DNA of 58,105 bases from Alphaproteobacteria bacterium (GTDB lineage: Bacteria; Pseudomonadota; Alphaproteobacteria; Acetobacterales; Acetobacteraceae), in assembly GCA_016869735.1 (NCBI GenBank), contig VGDL01000018.1:1-58105 (forward strand), in the 5' to 3' direction. Shown piece by piece: positions 18,917 through 27,288 of the stretch (within the stretch, counting starts at the first letter, position 1; every line of letters begins with the position of its first letter). Below the pieces are notes generated by a model. It made no database searches. It saw only the letters and a list, made by a program, of their open reading frames with translations, and was not told where the DNA came from. A program made the position numbers and the translations under genes.

Positions 18917-19803
18917 TGCGCCGCATCCTCGTCACCGGTCGTGGCGGGCAATTGGCAACCGGGCTTGAAGCCGCCCTGCCCGTGCAGGGTTTTGAGGCAC
19001 TTTTGGTCGGCCAGCCGGAATTTGAATTCGACAAACCCGAAAGCGTGATCGCCGCCTTCCAGGCGCTGAAACCCGACGCGGTGGTGAATTGCGCTGCCTG
19101 GACGGCAGTGGATGCCGCCGAAGATGATGAAGCCGGCGCCTTTCGCGCCAATGCGCTGGGGCCGGCCTTGCTCGGCCAACTCACGCGCGAAGCCGGGATC
19201 CCGATCATCCAGATTTCCACCGATTATGTCTTTGATGGGCTGAAGGGCGCGCCTTATCTGGAAACCGATGCGCCCAATCCGCTTGGCGCCTATGGCCGCA
19301 CCAAGCTTGCGGGCGAATGGGCCGCGCAGGCGGCCAATCCGCGCTGCATCGTTTTGCGCACGGCCTGGGTCTTCGCACCGATGGGCCGGAATTTCCTGCG
19401 GACCATGCTGGCACTCGGCGAAACGCGCCCCGAACTTCGCGTCGTGGCGGATCAATGGGGCAGCCCCACCGCGGCGCCTGATTTGGCCGATACCATTGCC
19501 GCCATCCTGGCCCGGCTACGCAATCATGGCTGGCATGATGATCTCGCCGGCACTTATCACGCGACCGGGGGTGGCTTCACCAATTGGCATGCCTTTGCTG
19601 AGGCGATTTTCACCGAAGCCGCCCGCCATGGCGCGCCGCGCCCCAAGGTGCAGGCCATCACCACCGCCGATTACCCGACCAAGGCCAAGCGCCCGGCGGA
19701 TGGATGGCTGGACAACAGCAAACTGGCGCAGGTTTTCGGCTTGGCCCTGCCGCCCTGGGAAGCCGGGCTTGCCCGCGTGATGGCCGCGCTACGCCAAGGC
19801 TGA
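18916..19803 (+). CDS. rfbD: dTDP-4-dehydrorhamnose reductase
   Basis: RfbD reduces dTDP-4-keto-L-rhamnose to dTDP-L-rhamnose with NAD(P)H. The 295-residue protein has RILVTGRGGQLATGLE at the N-terminus (cofactor loop), NCAAWTAVDAAEDD, STDYVFDG, and the catalytic YGRTKLAGE, followed by RTAWVFAPMGRNFLRTML. ATG 18916 is chosen because it overlaps the rfbC TGA and gives the usual N-terminus; an in-frame start at 18823 would overlap rfbC by 94 bp. It is the last gene of the operon; a weak AAGGG/CCCTT hairpin follows the stop. Confidence 0.95.
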   Translation: MRRILVTGRGGQLATGLEAALPVQGFEALLVGQPEFEFDKPESVIAAFQALKPDAVVNCAAWTAVDAAEDDEAGAFRANALGPALLGQLTREAGIPIIQISTDYVFDGLKGAPYLETDAPNPLGAYGRTKLAGEWAAQAANPRCIVLRTAWVFAPMGRNFLRTMLALGETRPELRVVADQWGSPTAAPDLADTIAAILARLRNHGWHDDLAGTYHATGGGFTNWHAFAEAIFTEAARHGAPRPKVQAITTADYPTKAKRPADGWLDNSKLAQVFGLALPPWEAGLARVMAALRQG

Positions 19804-19870
19804 AAAGGGCGCTTTCCCTTCTTGCCAGGAAGCGGCATTCTGCGGACAAGACTTCTGGGAGGACCAAATA

Positions 19871-20854
19871 ATGACCAATCTCTCGCGCCGCACTGCGCTG
19901 GCGCTCCCCCTGCTCGCCACCCCTGCCATCGCCCGCGCGCAATCCTGGCGCCCATCGGGGCAGGTGCGCATCATTGTCCCCGCTGCGGCGGGTGGCACCA
20001 CGGATATCATGGCCAGGCTGCTCGCGCAGTTTCTGCAGCCGCGCTGGGGCACTGCCGTTGTCGTCGAAAACCGCGCCGGCGCGGGCGGTACCATCGGCAC
20101 GGTCGAAATGGTCCGCGCGCGGCCCGATGGCTTGTCACTCCTCATGGGCAATATCGGCCCGCAAGCCATTGGCTATTCCCTGTTCCGCAACCTGCCCTAT
20201 CGCGCGGATCAGATCGCCCCCATCGCTGGCACCATTGCCGGGCCGAATGTACTGGTCGTGAACAATAACGTGCCGGCGCAGAATGTGGCGCAGCTGGCCG
20301 CCATGCTGCGCGCCAAGCCGGGCGAAATCCCCTATGTCTCAACGGGTGTTGGTCAATCCACGCATCTTTCGCCGGTGTTGTTTCTGCAAATGCTCAACGC
20401 CCAGGCGATTCACGTGCCAACGCGCGGTTCTGCTCCAGCGCAGATTGAATTGCTGGCCGGCAATGTCGCCTTCCTGATTGATAACCTGACCGGCATCATG
20501 GGCCATATCCAGGCGGGCCGCGTGCGCGCCCTGGCTGTCACCAGCAAGGAACGCCACCCGCTGCTGCCCAATGTGCCGGCGATGCGGGAAACCATGCCAG
20601 AACTCGCGAATTACGAAGTGAATACCTGGTTCGGTGTCTTTGGCCAGGCCGCCATGCCAGCCGAGGTGATCAACAGCATCAATGCCGATGTCATGGCAAT
20701 GCTCGCCTTGCCGGAAACAGTGAAGCGCTTCGAAGAATTGGGCGGCCTGCCCATGATCGGAAATCCGCGGCAATTCGGCAGCTTTGTTGCCGGCGAAATC
20801 ACCAAATGGTCTGATGTGATCAAGAAGGAAGGCTTGCAGATAGACGCGAATTGA
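19871..20854 (+). CDS. Bug family tripartite tricarboxylate-type solute receptor
   Basis: A 327-residue periplasmic binding protein of the Bug/TctC family. The N-terminus has twin arginines and a cleavable signal (SRRTALALPLLATPAIARAQ). The mature protein starts VRIIVPAAAGGTTDIMARLL, followed by VVENRAGAGGTIGT and the family block around PLLPNVPAMRETMPELANYEV. Bug proteins bind carboxylates, amino acids or related ligands. No TctA/TctB membrane genes are nearby, so this is an orphan receptor with unknown ligand. GGAGG precedes ATG 19871. Confidence 0.92.
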   Translation: MTNLSRRTALALPLLATPAIARAQSWRPSGQVRIIVPAAAGGTTDIMARLLAQFLQPRWGTAVVVENRAGAGGTIGTVEMVRARPDGLSLLMGNIGPQAIGYSLFRNLPYRADQIAPIAGTIAGPNVLVVNNNVPAQNVAQLAAMLRAKPGEIPYVSTGVGQSTHLSPVLFLQMLNAQAIHVPTRGSAPAQIELLAGNVAFLIDNLTGIMGHIQAGRVRALAVTSKERHPLLPNVPAMRETMPELANYEVNTWFGVFGQAAMPAEVINSINADVMAMLALPETVKRFEELGGLPMIGNPRQFGSFVAGEITKWSDVIKKEGLQIDAN

Positions 20855-20858
20855 CGCG

Positions 20859-21419
20859 TTAATTTTTCGCGCCGGCCAAATGCGCGACACAGCGGGTAAA
20901 GCCGCCAAGGTCGCGCCAGCGCAACGCCTCCGTCACCGGGTTCACCACAAGAATACCGGCGGCGGCGGCGATGCCGCCATCAAGCATAAGGTTATCGGTC
21001 AGGCCGAAATCCTCCACCTCCATGCCGTCGGCATCTTCCCAGACACCTGATGCCCGCCGATGCACCGCGCCGCGCAGAAACGCCAGGCTACGCATGGTGA
21101 AATTGCCGCCCACATTGCTGTAGCCCAATACCGGCCGACCCAAGGCGCGCATGAAGCCAAGCTCATACGCCGTGCCAGGATCGGCCGAGGCACCACGAAA
21201 CGGCGTGAGGTTTGCAATCAGCGCAGCGCAGCCCTGGATATGCGCCTCATTGCCCAGATAAATCCGCATCCAATCGGTATCAGCCTGGGGCGTGGCGGGC
21301 GCGGGGTCGGTCGGGAAAACACCCTCCATCCCATATTGCGCGCATATCGCCTTCTTCGCCGCCGCGATGGCGTCACGATCCGCCAGAAATACCTCCGGCC
21401 CCGCCAGATAAATCCGCAT
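20859..21419 (-). CDS. nucleoside 2-deoxyribosyltransferase family protein
   Basis: A 186-residue protein of the nucleoside 2-deoxyribosyltransferase/DNA 5'-nucleotide hydrolase fold. The N-terminal MRIYLAGPEVFLADR and the catalytic-loop region DPGTAYELGFMRALGRPVLGY, with the expected nucleophilic Glu in YELGF, are diagnostic. Family members swap bases between deoxynucleosides or cleave N-glycosidic bonds for nucleotide salvage. ATG 21419 is preceded by AAGGAGGGG; a GTG one codon upstream is also possible. It is convergent with the Bug receptor gene (4 bp gap) and divergent from the following hydrolase. Confidence 0.85.
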   Translation of the reverse strand: MRIYLAGPEVFLADRDAIAAAKKAICAQYGMEGVFPTDPAPATPQADTDWMRIYLGNEAHIQGCAALIANLTPFRGASADPGTAYELGFMRALGRPVLGYSNVGGNFTMRSLAFLRGAVHRRASGVWEDADGMEVEDFGLTDNLMLDGGIAAAAGILVVNPVTEALRWRDLGGFTRCVAHLAGAKN

Positions 21420-21464
21420 CACCCCTCCTTGCCTGTCATGGCTTTCTCATGCGCAGATAGGCGC

Positions 21465-22298
21465 ATGGATGCCGAACGGGAGTACAATAATCGGGCCCGC
21501 GTGCCCGAAAGCGCGGAAATCATCGCCGCCTGGGCGCGCGATGCCGCCGCCTTCCGCGCCAGTGGCGTGCGGGCCGAGCTGGGTCTTGCCTATGGCGAGG
21601 GTGAGCGGGAGAAGCTCGACCTATTCCTGCCGCCCGATGCCGAAGCCGCACCGACCGCGCTTTTCATCCATGGCGGCTATTGGCAGGCGCTGGATCGGTC
21701 CTTTGTCAGCCATTGCGCGCGTGGCCTGCTGGGCCAGGGGGTGGCGGTGGCGGTGCCATCCTATAGCCTCTGCCCAGCCGTGACGCTGGGTGACATTGCC
21801 GAAGAAATGCGTCGCGCCGCAGCCTTTCTGCACCGGCGCCGGGGCGGGCGGCTGCTGGCGGCGGGGCATTCCGCTGGGGGGCAGCTTGCCGCACTGCTGC
21901 TGGCGACCGATTGGCCCGCCTGGCAGCCCGGCCTGCCAGCCGGCATGGTGGGGGCGGCGCTGCCGGTTTCTGGCGTTTTCGAATTGGGGCCGCTCAAGGA
22001 CACCAGCCTTGCCCCGGCGCTCCGCCTGACGGGGCAGGATATCGCCACGCTATCGCCGCGCCTGATCCCCCCGCCGGCCTTTGAGGCGCTGCATGTCGTA
22101 GTGGGCGGGGCCGAGAGCGATGAATTCATCCGCCAAAGCCGCGATTTCGCCACCCATTGGGGGGGCAGTTTTGAAGCCCTGCCCGGCGCCAACCACTTCA
22201 CCGTGCTGGACCCCTTCACTGACCCCAGCCATCCACTGATGATTCGTGCTGGCAATATGGCGCGCCGCCTTGCCTTGCGCCCAGGCTTCGCGCAGTAA
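21465..22298 (+). CDS. alpha/beta hydrolase, kynurenine formamidase-like
   Basis: A 277-residue esterase/lipase-type hydrolase. REYNNRARVPE at the N-terminus is a hallmark of the kynurenine-formamidase-like branch. The oxyanion motif HGGYW (about 72-76) and the serine nucleophile elbow GHSAGGQ are intact; the acid probably lies in VVVGGAESDEF and the base is His in GANHFTVLD. Substrate is unassigned; no other tryptophan-degradation genes are adjacent. ATG 21465 is chosen from the conserved N-terminus; ATG 21438 would add nine residues. Much longer upstream extensions are antisense to the deoxyribosyltransferase gene. Confidence 0.82.
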   Translation: MDAEREYNNRARVPESAEIIAAWARDAAAFRASGVRAELGLAYGEGEREKLDLFLPPDAEAAPTALFIHGGYWQALDRSFVSHCARGLLGQGVAVAVPSYSLCPAVTLGDIAEEMRRAAAFLHRRRGGRLLAAGHSAGGQLAALLLATDWPAWQPGLPAGMVGAALPVSGVFELGPLKDTSLAPALRLTGQDIATLSPRLIPPPAFEALHVVVGGAESDEFIRQSRDFATHWGGSFEALPGANHFTVLDPFTDPSHPLMIRAGNMARRLALRPGFAQ

Positions 22299-22331
22299 GG
22301 CTCTACAGGGTTTTCAAACGGGGAGGCTTTC

Positions 22332-23513
22332 ATGAACTTGATTTCGCGTCGTGGCGCCATGGGCGGCGCCTTGGGGCTGCTTTCAGCGCCCGCCATTCTG
22401 CATGCGCAGCCGGCAGGCGGGGTGAAGATTGGTCTGGTCGCGGTGCAGACCGGGCCGCAAGCCGCGCTTGGCAGCCAACTGCGTGACGGCTTCCTGATGG
22501 GGCTGCGCCATTTGAATGGCCGGCTTGGTGGCCTGACCGCCGAGACCGTGATGATTGATGATGAATTGAAGCCTGATGTGGCCGTGACCAAGGTGCGCAC
22601 GGCGCTTGAACGCGACCGCTGCGATTTCATTGTTGGCGTGGTGTTCTCCAACATTCTGCAAGCCATTATCCGCCCGGTGACGGAAGCCAATACCTTCCTG
22701 ATCAGCACCAATGCCGGTCCTTCCACCTTTGCCGGGCGCGGCTGCAATCCGTTTTTCTTCACCACGTCCTATAACAACGACCAGGTGCATTCCGTGATCG
22801 GCCAGGTCTGCGAAGACCAGGGCTATAAGCGCGTTTTTGTCATGGTGCCGAATTACCAGGCCGGACGCGATGCGGTTGCCGGCTTCAAGTCCCGCTTCAA
22901 GGGCGAAGTGGTAGATGAGGTTTATGTGCCGCTGACGCAGCTTGATTTCGCCGCTGAGCTTGCGAAGATCGCTGCCGCCAAGCCGGATGCGATTTTCACC
23001 TTCATGCCGGGTGGGCTTGGTGTGAATTTGGTGCGTCAATATCGCCAAGCGGGGCTAGCGCATATCCCGTTCCTTTCCACCTTCACGGTGGATGAAGCTG
23101 TGCTGCCAGCGCAGCAGGATGCGGCGGTGGGTTTATTCTCGGCAGCAAGCTGGGCGCCGAATATGGATAATGCGGCCAATCGCCGCTTCGTGACCGACTT
23201 CGAAGCGGCCTTCAATTACGTGCCGGCCAGCTACGCGGCGCAAGCCTATGATGGCGCCATGCTGCTTGATTCCGCCATTCGTCGTGCGGGTGGCCGCTTG
23301 GCTGATAAGGATGCGATCCGCGCCGGGTTGCGCGCGGCGGATTTCGCTTCCGTGCGCGGCAATTTCAAATTCGGCGTGAACCATTACCCGGTGCAGGATT
23401 TCTGGCTGCTCAAAGTCGCCAAGCGCGCCGATGGCAAGTTCCAGACTGAAACCGTGCGCAAGGTTTTGGAAAACAACGTGGACCCCTGGGCCGCCGAATG
23501 CCGCATGCGCTAA
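22332..23513 (+). CDS. Liv-type ABC transporter substrate-binding protein
   Basis: A 393-residue periplasmic binding protein of the branched-chain amino acid (LivK/LivJ) family. The N-terminal signal contains RR-GAMGGALGLLSAPAILHAQ and is followed by VKIGLVAVQTGPQAALG, the standard first strand of type I periplasmic receptors. NAGPSTFAGRGCNPFFFTTSYNNDQ and the SYAAQAYDGAMLLDSAI helix also match. Members of this family bind leucine, aromatic acids, urea or other small organics; the ligand is not evident. It opens a five-gene transporter operon with a cupin at its end. Confidence 0.93.
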   Translation: MNLISRRGAMGGALGLLSAPAILHAQPAGGVKIGLVAVQTGPQAALGSQLRDGFLMGLRHLNGRLGGLTAETVMIDDELKPDVAVTKVRTALERDRCDFIVGVVFSNILQAIIRPVTEANTFLISTNAGPSTFAGRGCNPFFFTTSYNNDQVHSVIGQVCEDQGYKRVFVMVPNYQAGRDAVAGFKSRFKGEVVDEVYVPLTQLDFAAELAKIAAAKPDAIFTFMPGGLGVNLVRQYRQAGLAHIPFLSTFTVDEAVLPAQQDAAVGLFSAASWAPNMDNAANRRFVTDFEAAFNYVPASYAAQAYDGAMLLDSAIRRAGGRLADKDAIRAGLRAADFASVRGNFKFGVNHYPVQDFWLLKVAKRADGKFQTETVRKVLENNVDPWAAECRMR

Positions 23514-23520
23514 TTCGCGC

Positions 23521-24444
23521 GTGAGCACTGGTCTTTTCCTGGTGCAGGCCTTGAATGGCCTGCAACTTGGCATTCTGCTTTTCCTGGTGGCGGCGGGCCT
23601 CACGCTGGTGTTCGGCGTGATGGATTTCATCAACCTGGCCCATGGGGTGCAGTATATGCTGGGGGCCTATCTGGGCGCTGCCTTGGCGGCAGCGACCGGG
23701 TCCTTCTGGCTGGGATTGTTGTGGGCGCTGCCGGCGGCGTTGATTTTTGGGCTATTGCTGGAAGTGCTGGTGTTTCGACACCTTTATGATCGCGATCATT
23801 TGTCGCAAGTGCTGGCGACCTTCGGCGTGATCCTGTTTCTCAATCAGGCGGTAAAAGCCATTTGGGGTGCCGCACCGCTGCAAGTGCCGGTACCCGCGCT
23901 GCTTGAAGATGGCGTGGTGCTGATGCCGGGGCTGCAATATCCGCTTTATCGCATTGCCGTATTATGTGCCGGCATCGCGACCGCGCTTGGCCTGTGGTTT
24001 TTGGTGGAACGCACGCGCCTTGGCATGCTGGTGCGTGCGGGTGCCACCAATGCGCCCATGGTCTCCGCGCTTGGCGTGGATATTCGCAGGCTTTTCATGC
24101 TGGTCTTTGCCTTTGGCGCCATGCTGGCAGGTTTCGCTGGCGTATTGGCCGGGCCGATTTTTTCAGTAGAACCTGGCATGGGGGATCACGTGCTGATCCT
24201 GGCCTTTGTGGTGATTGTGATTGGCGGCATCGGTTCCATTCGCGGCGCCTTCATTGCGGCGCTGATCGTGGGGCTTACGGATACGCTCGGCAAATCGCTG
24301 ATGCCTGATCTGATGCGGCTTTTCCTGGACCCTTCTGCCGCGCGCCAAACAGGCGCGGCGCTCGCTTCCATGCTGGTCTATATCGCTATGGCGGCGATCC
24401 TGGCTTTCCGTCCGCGTGGCCTTTTTCCGGCCAGGAGTGGTTAG
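23521..24444 (+). CDS. livH: Liv-type ABC transporter permease LivH
   Basis: A 307-residue inner-membrane permease with about eight hydrophobic helices. The block VFGVMDFINLAHGVQYMLGAY and the cytoplasmic loop with ERTRLGMLVRAGATNAPMVSALGVDI are typical of LivH; IVIGGIGSIRGAF near the C-terminus is the EAA-like coupling segment. The start is GTG 23521, 7 bp after the receptor stop; the longer frame upstream overlaps that gene and looks unlike LivH. It pairs with LivM to form the translocation channel. Confidence 0.92.
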   Translation: MSTGLFLVQALNGLQLGILLFLVAAGLTLVFGVMDFINLAHGVQYMLGAYLGAALAAATGSFWLGLLWALPAALIFGLLLEVLVFRHLYDRDHLSQVLATFGVILFLNQAVKAIWGAAPLQVPVPALLEDGVVLMPGLQYPLYRIAVLCAGIATALGLWFLVERTRLGMLVRAGATNAPMVSALGVDIRRLFMLVFAFGAMLAGFAGVLAGPIFSVEPGMGDHVLILAFVVIVIGGIGSIRGAFIAALIVGLTDTLGKSLMPDLMRLFLDPSAARQTGAALASMLVYIAMAAILAFRPRGLFPARSG

Positions 24445-24445
24445 C

Positions 24446-25381
24446 ATGCCGCGCCTGCGGCTTGATGTGGCGTTGACCTTGCTGGTACTGGCCGCGCTGG
24501 CGCTGGCGCCGCTGCTGGGCTTCGGCGCCAATCATTACCTGACACTATTTGCGCGCATCATGATCCTGGCCGCCGCTGCGGTTTCGCTTTCCTTCCTGGT
24601 GGGCGGTGCTGGGCTTGCCAGCCTTGGCCATGCGGCGGCGATGGGTGTGGGCGCCTATGCCGTTGCCATTCTGGATGCGCATCGGCTGACCGATATCACC
24701 ATCGTGCTGCCAGTCGCCATTGTCGCCGCCGCGCTGTTTTCCCTGCTGACAGGCGCGATTGCGATCCGGACCGAGGGTGTGAATTTCATCATGATCACGC
24801 TCGCTTTCGGGCAGATGGCGTTTTTCACCGCGTCATCATTGGCGCCCTATGGCGGCGATGATGGCTATACGCTGTATGATCGGACCGAGATTTTCGGTTT
24901 GCGTTTGATGGAAAACCGGCTGTTCTTTCATTACCTCTGCCTTGGTTTTCTGCTGTTCTGCTGGGGGTTTTGCGCCATGCTGCTCGCGTCCCGCTTTGGG
25001 CGGGTATTGCGCGCGGCGCGGGAAAATCCACTGCGCGTGCAAGCGGTGGGCTTTGCGCCCTATCCCTTCCGGCTTCTGGCCTATGTGATTGCCGGCACGC
25101 TCGCGGGCTTGGCCGGTGTGCTGTTTGCCAATGCAACGGAGTTTGTCGCACCCGCCTACATGGGCTGGCAGCGTTCCGGTGAATTGATTTTCATGGTGAT
25201 CCTGGGCGGGCTGGGGCGGCTTTCTGGCGCCATCCTGGGCGCGGTGCTTTTCGTGCTGCTAGAAACTTGGCTGCCCAACCTGACCACGCATTGGAAAATG
25301 ATCTTCGGCCCGCTGCTGATCTTGGCCGTGCTGTTCATGCGCGGCGGGTTGATTGGTTTTCTGGGGGCACGCCGTGGCTGA
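24446..25381 (+). CDS. livM: Liv-type ABC transporter permease LivM
   Basis: A 311-residue inner-membrane permease with multiple hydrophobic helices. LivM marks include SLGHAAAMGVGAYAVA, the TEGVNFIMITLAFGQM segment, RAARENPLRVQAVGF (coupling region to the ATPases) and VILGGLGRLSGAILGAV. ATG 24446 begins 1 bp after the livH stop, while an in-frame start at 24416 would overlap livH. The end overlaps the livG GTG start by 8 bp. Confidence 0.92.
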   Translation: MPRLRLDVALTLLVLAALALAPLLGFGANHYLTLFARIMILAAAAVSLSFLVGGAGLASLGHAAAMGVGAYAVAILDAHRLTDITIVLPVAIVAAALFSLLTGAIAIRTEGVNFIMITLAFGQMAFFTASSLAPYGGDDGYTLYDRTEIFGLRLMENRLFFHYLCLGFLLFCWGFCAMLLASRFGRVLRAARENPLRVQAVGFAPYPFRLLAYVIAGTLAGLAGVLFANATEFVAPAYMGWQRSGELIFMVILGGLGRLSGAILGAVLFVLLETWLPNLTTHWKMIFGPLLILAVLFMRGGLIGFLGARRG

Positions 25382-26132
25382 GGCTTTGCTCAGCGTCCAA
25401 GGCTTGCGCAAGCATTATGGCGGGCTTGCGGTGACGAATGATGTCAGCCTGGAAGTACTCCCTGGTGAAATTCACGCACTGATCGGCCCGAATGGCGCTG
25501 GCAAAACCACGCTGATTCACCAAATCACCGGCACCGTCGCGCCGGATGCCGGGCGCGTTGTGTTCGCAGGTACGGACATCACGCGCCTTTCCCTGCCGCG
25601 CCGCGTGCAGGCGGGGCTAGCGCGCAGCTTTCAGATCACCAGCATCATCGCGGGCTTTTCGGTACTGGAAAATGTCGCTTTGGCCGCGCAGGCACAAAGC
25701 GGTTCTTCCTTTGGCTTTCTACGCCCCGCCGCCGGAGAAACCGTACTGAATGACGCAGCGCGCAATGCCCTGAATGAGGTCGGCCTGGCTGATCGCGCCA
25801 TGATCATCGCCGGCGCACTCAGCCATGGCGAAAAACGCGCGCTTGAAATCGCCATCGCCTTGGCCACGCGCCCGCGCTTGCTGTTGCTGGATGAACCATT
25901 GGCTGGTGCGGGGCCAGAGGAAACCGAACGCCTGATCGCGCTACTGCGGCGGCTGAAATCGCGCTACGCGATTCTGCTGGTGGAACATGACATGCAGGCA
26001 GTGTTTGCGCTCGCGGATCGGATTTCCGTGCTGGCCGAGGGCCGCATTATCGCCAGCGGTGGCACCACCGAAATCCGCGCGAGTGACGAAGTGCGCGCGG
26101 CCTATCTTGGCGAAGAAGAAATCCCATGCTGA
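25374..26132 (+). CDS. livG: Liv-type ABC transporter ATP-binding protein LivG
   Basis: A 252-residue cytoplasmic ATPase. Walker A GPNGAGKTT is at about 39-47; the ABC signature is LSHGEKRALEIAIAL, Walker B LLLLDEPLAGAGPEET, and the H-loop VEHDM. The serine-histidine form of the signature (LSHGEKR rather than LSGGQ) is common in LivG. The GTG start at 25374 overlaps the livM stop. It acts as a heterodimer with LivF. Confidence 0.94.
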   Translation: MAEALLSVQGLRKHYGGLAVTNDVSLEVLPGEIHALIGPNGAGKTTLIHQITGTVAPDAGRVVFAGTDITRLSLPRRVQAGLARSFQITSIIAGFSVLENVALAAQAQSGSSFGFLRPAAGETVLNDAARNALNEVGLADRAMIIAGALSHGEKRALEIAIALATRPRLLLLDEPLAGAGPEETERLIALLRRLKSRYAILLVEHDMQAVFALADRISVLAEGRIIASGGTTEIRASDEVRAAYLGEEEIPC

Positions 26133-26827
26133 CGCTGGAGGGTATTGTCGCCGGCTATGGCGAAAGCCAGGTGCTGAACGGCATCAGCTTTGGCGTGGGC
26201 GTGGGCCAGGTGGTGTCGCTGCTTGGCCGCAATGGCATGGGCAAGAGCACTACCGTGCGCGCCATTATGGGGCTGATCCGCCCAAGCGCTGGGCATATCC
26301 GCTTTGATGGGCAGGAGATTACGGGCGCCGCCCCCTATCGCATCGCGCAGCGCGGCATTGGCTTGGTGCCGGAAGGACGGCAGATATTCCCGACCCTGAG
26401 CGTCGAGGAGAACCTTATCGCCACCGCCACCAATCGCGCGGGCGGTGCGCCGCGTTGGGATTTGGCGGCGATCTATGCGCTGTTCCCGCGGCTTGCCGAA
26501 AGGCGCCGCCAATCCGGCGCCAAGCTTTCGGGCGGCGAACAACAAATGCTCGCAATCGGGCGCGCGCTGATGACCAATCCGCGCCTGCTGGTGCTGGATG
26601 AGGCGACTGAGGGTTTGGCGCCGCTGATCCGTGCCGAGATTTGGCAGGTCTTGGCGAAGCTGCGCGCCGAAGGCCAGGCGATCCTATTGATTGACAAGAA
26701 CCTGGCCGCCGTGATGCGCCTTGCCGATTGGCATGTGGTGATCGAAAAGGGCCGCGTGGTCTGGCAGGGCGATAGCGCGGCACTCGCCGCCGCGCCCGAA
26801 ATTCGTGATACCTATTTGCATGTCTGA
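26126..26827 (+). CDS. livF: Liv-type ABC transporter ATP-binding protein LivF
   Basis: A 233-residue ATPase, partner of LivG. It has GRNGMGKSTTVRAIMGL (Walker A), the LivF-specific RGIGLVPEGRQIFPTLSVEENL block, the signature LSGGEQQMLAIGRALM, and Walker B LLVLDEATEGLAPL. The usual H-loop histidine position reads LIDKNLAAV, without His: LivF proteins normally have EQN/EHN-like forms here, so this is a small deviation. It overlaps livG by 7 bp. Confidence 0.94.
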   Translation: MLTLEGIVAGYGESQVLNGISFGVGVGQVVSLLGRNGMGKSTTVRAIMGLIRPSAGHIRFDGQEITGAAPYRIAQRGIGLVPEGRQIFPTLSVEENLIATATNRAGGAPRWDLAAIYALFPRLAERRRQSGAKLSGGEQQMLAIGRALMTNPRLLVLDEATEGLAPLIRAEIWQVLAKLRAEGQAILLIDKNLAAVMRLADWHVVIEKGRVVWQGDSAALAAAPEIRDTYLHV

Positions 26828-26845
26828 AACAGGGAGGCTTGGAAC

Positions 26846-27286
26846 ATGAGCATGACAGCAGGTGTAACCCCCGCCGGCACGGGCGAAGGTGGCGTTGTAT
26901 GGTCCATTCTCGGCCAGACTTACAAACCCGTGGCGCATAGCGAAAGCTGTTTCGCTTTCGATACACTCTTCCCGCCCGGCACCTTTGTGCCGCCGCATAT
27001 CCACACGACGCAGGATGAATTCATCCGCGTGCTGGAAGGGCAGTTTGATCTTTTCCTGGATGGCCAGGCCGCTACCGCCAAGGCGGGTGATTTGATCCGC
27101 CTGCCGATGGGTATTGCCCATGGCATCTTCAACAAAACCGAAGCGCCCGTGCGCGCGCTGTTTTGGGTGAGCCCTGCGCGTGGGCTCTACACGCTGTTCA
27201 CTCGCATCCATAACGTGCCAGACCCGGCCGAAGTGGTGCGGCTAGCGGCGGAGCATGAGGTGAATTTCCTCCCCCCCCCGGGCTGA
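26846..27286 (+). CDS. cupin-domain protein
   Basis: A 146-residue single-cupin protein. Metal-binding motif 1 is seen in PPHIHTTQDEFIRVLEGQF (two His and a Glu) and motif 2 around PMGIAHGIFN. Such small cupins are dioxygenases, isomerases or binding proteins; no reaction can be assigned. It starts 18 bp after livF behind an AGGGAGG site and is therefore probably the last gene of the transporter operon, perhaps acting on the imported compound. The final codons contain a run of nine C (27268-27278 region) immediately before the stop. Confidence 0.83.
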   Translation: MSMTAGVTPAGTGEGGVVWSILGQTYKPVAHSESCFAFDTLFPPGTFVPPHIHTTQDEFIRVLEGQFDLFLDGQAATAKAGDLIRLPMGIAHGIFNKTEAPVRALFWVSPARGLYTLFTRIHNVPDPAEVVRLAAEHEVNFLPPPG

Positions 27287-27288
27287 AT

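Noticed and set aside
19803-19820. A short AAGGG/CCCTT hairpin after rfbD as an intrinsic terminator
   Set aside because: The stem is only about five pairs and there is no U run, so evidence for termination is insufficient.
21060-21464. A 135-residue N-terminal extension of the kynurenine-formamidase-like hydrolase
   Set aside because: It is antisense to the deoxyribosyltransferase gene, and the family N-terminus begins at the internal ATG 21465.
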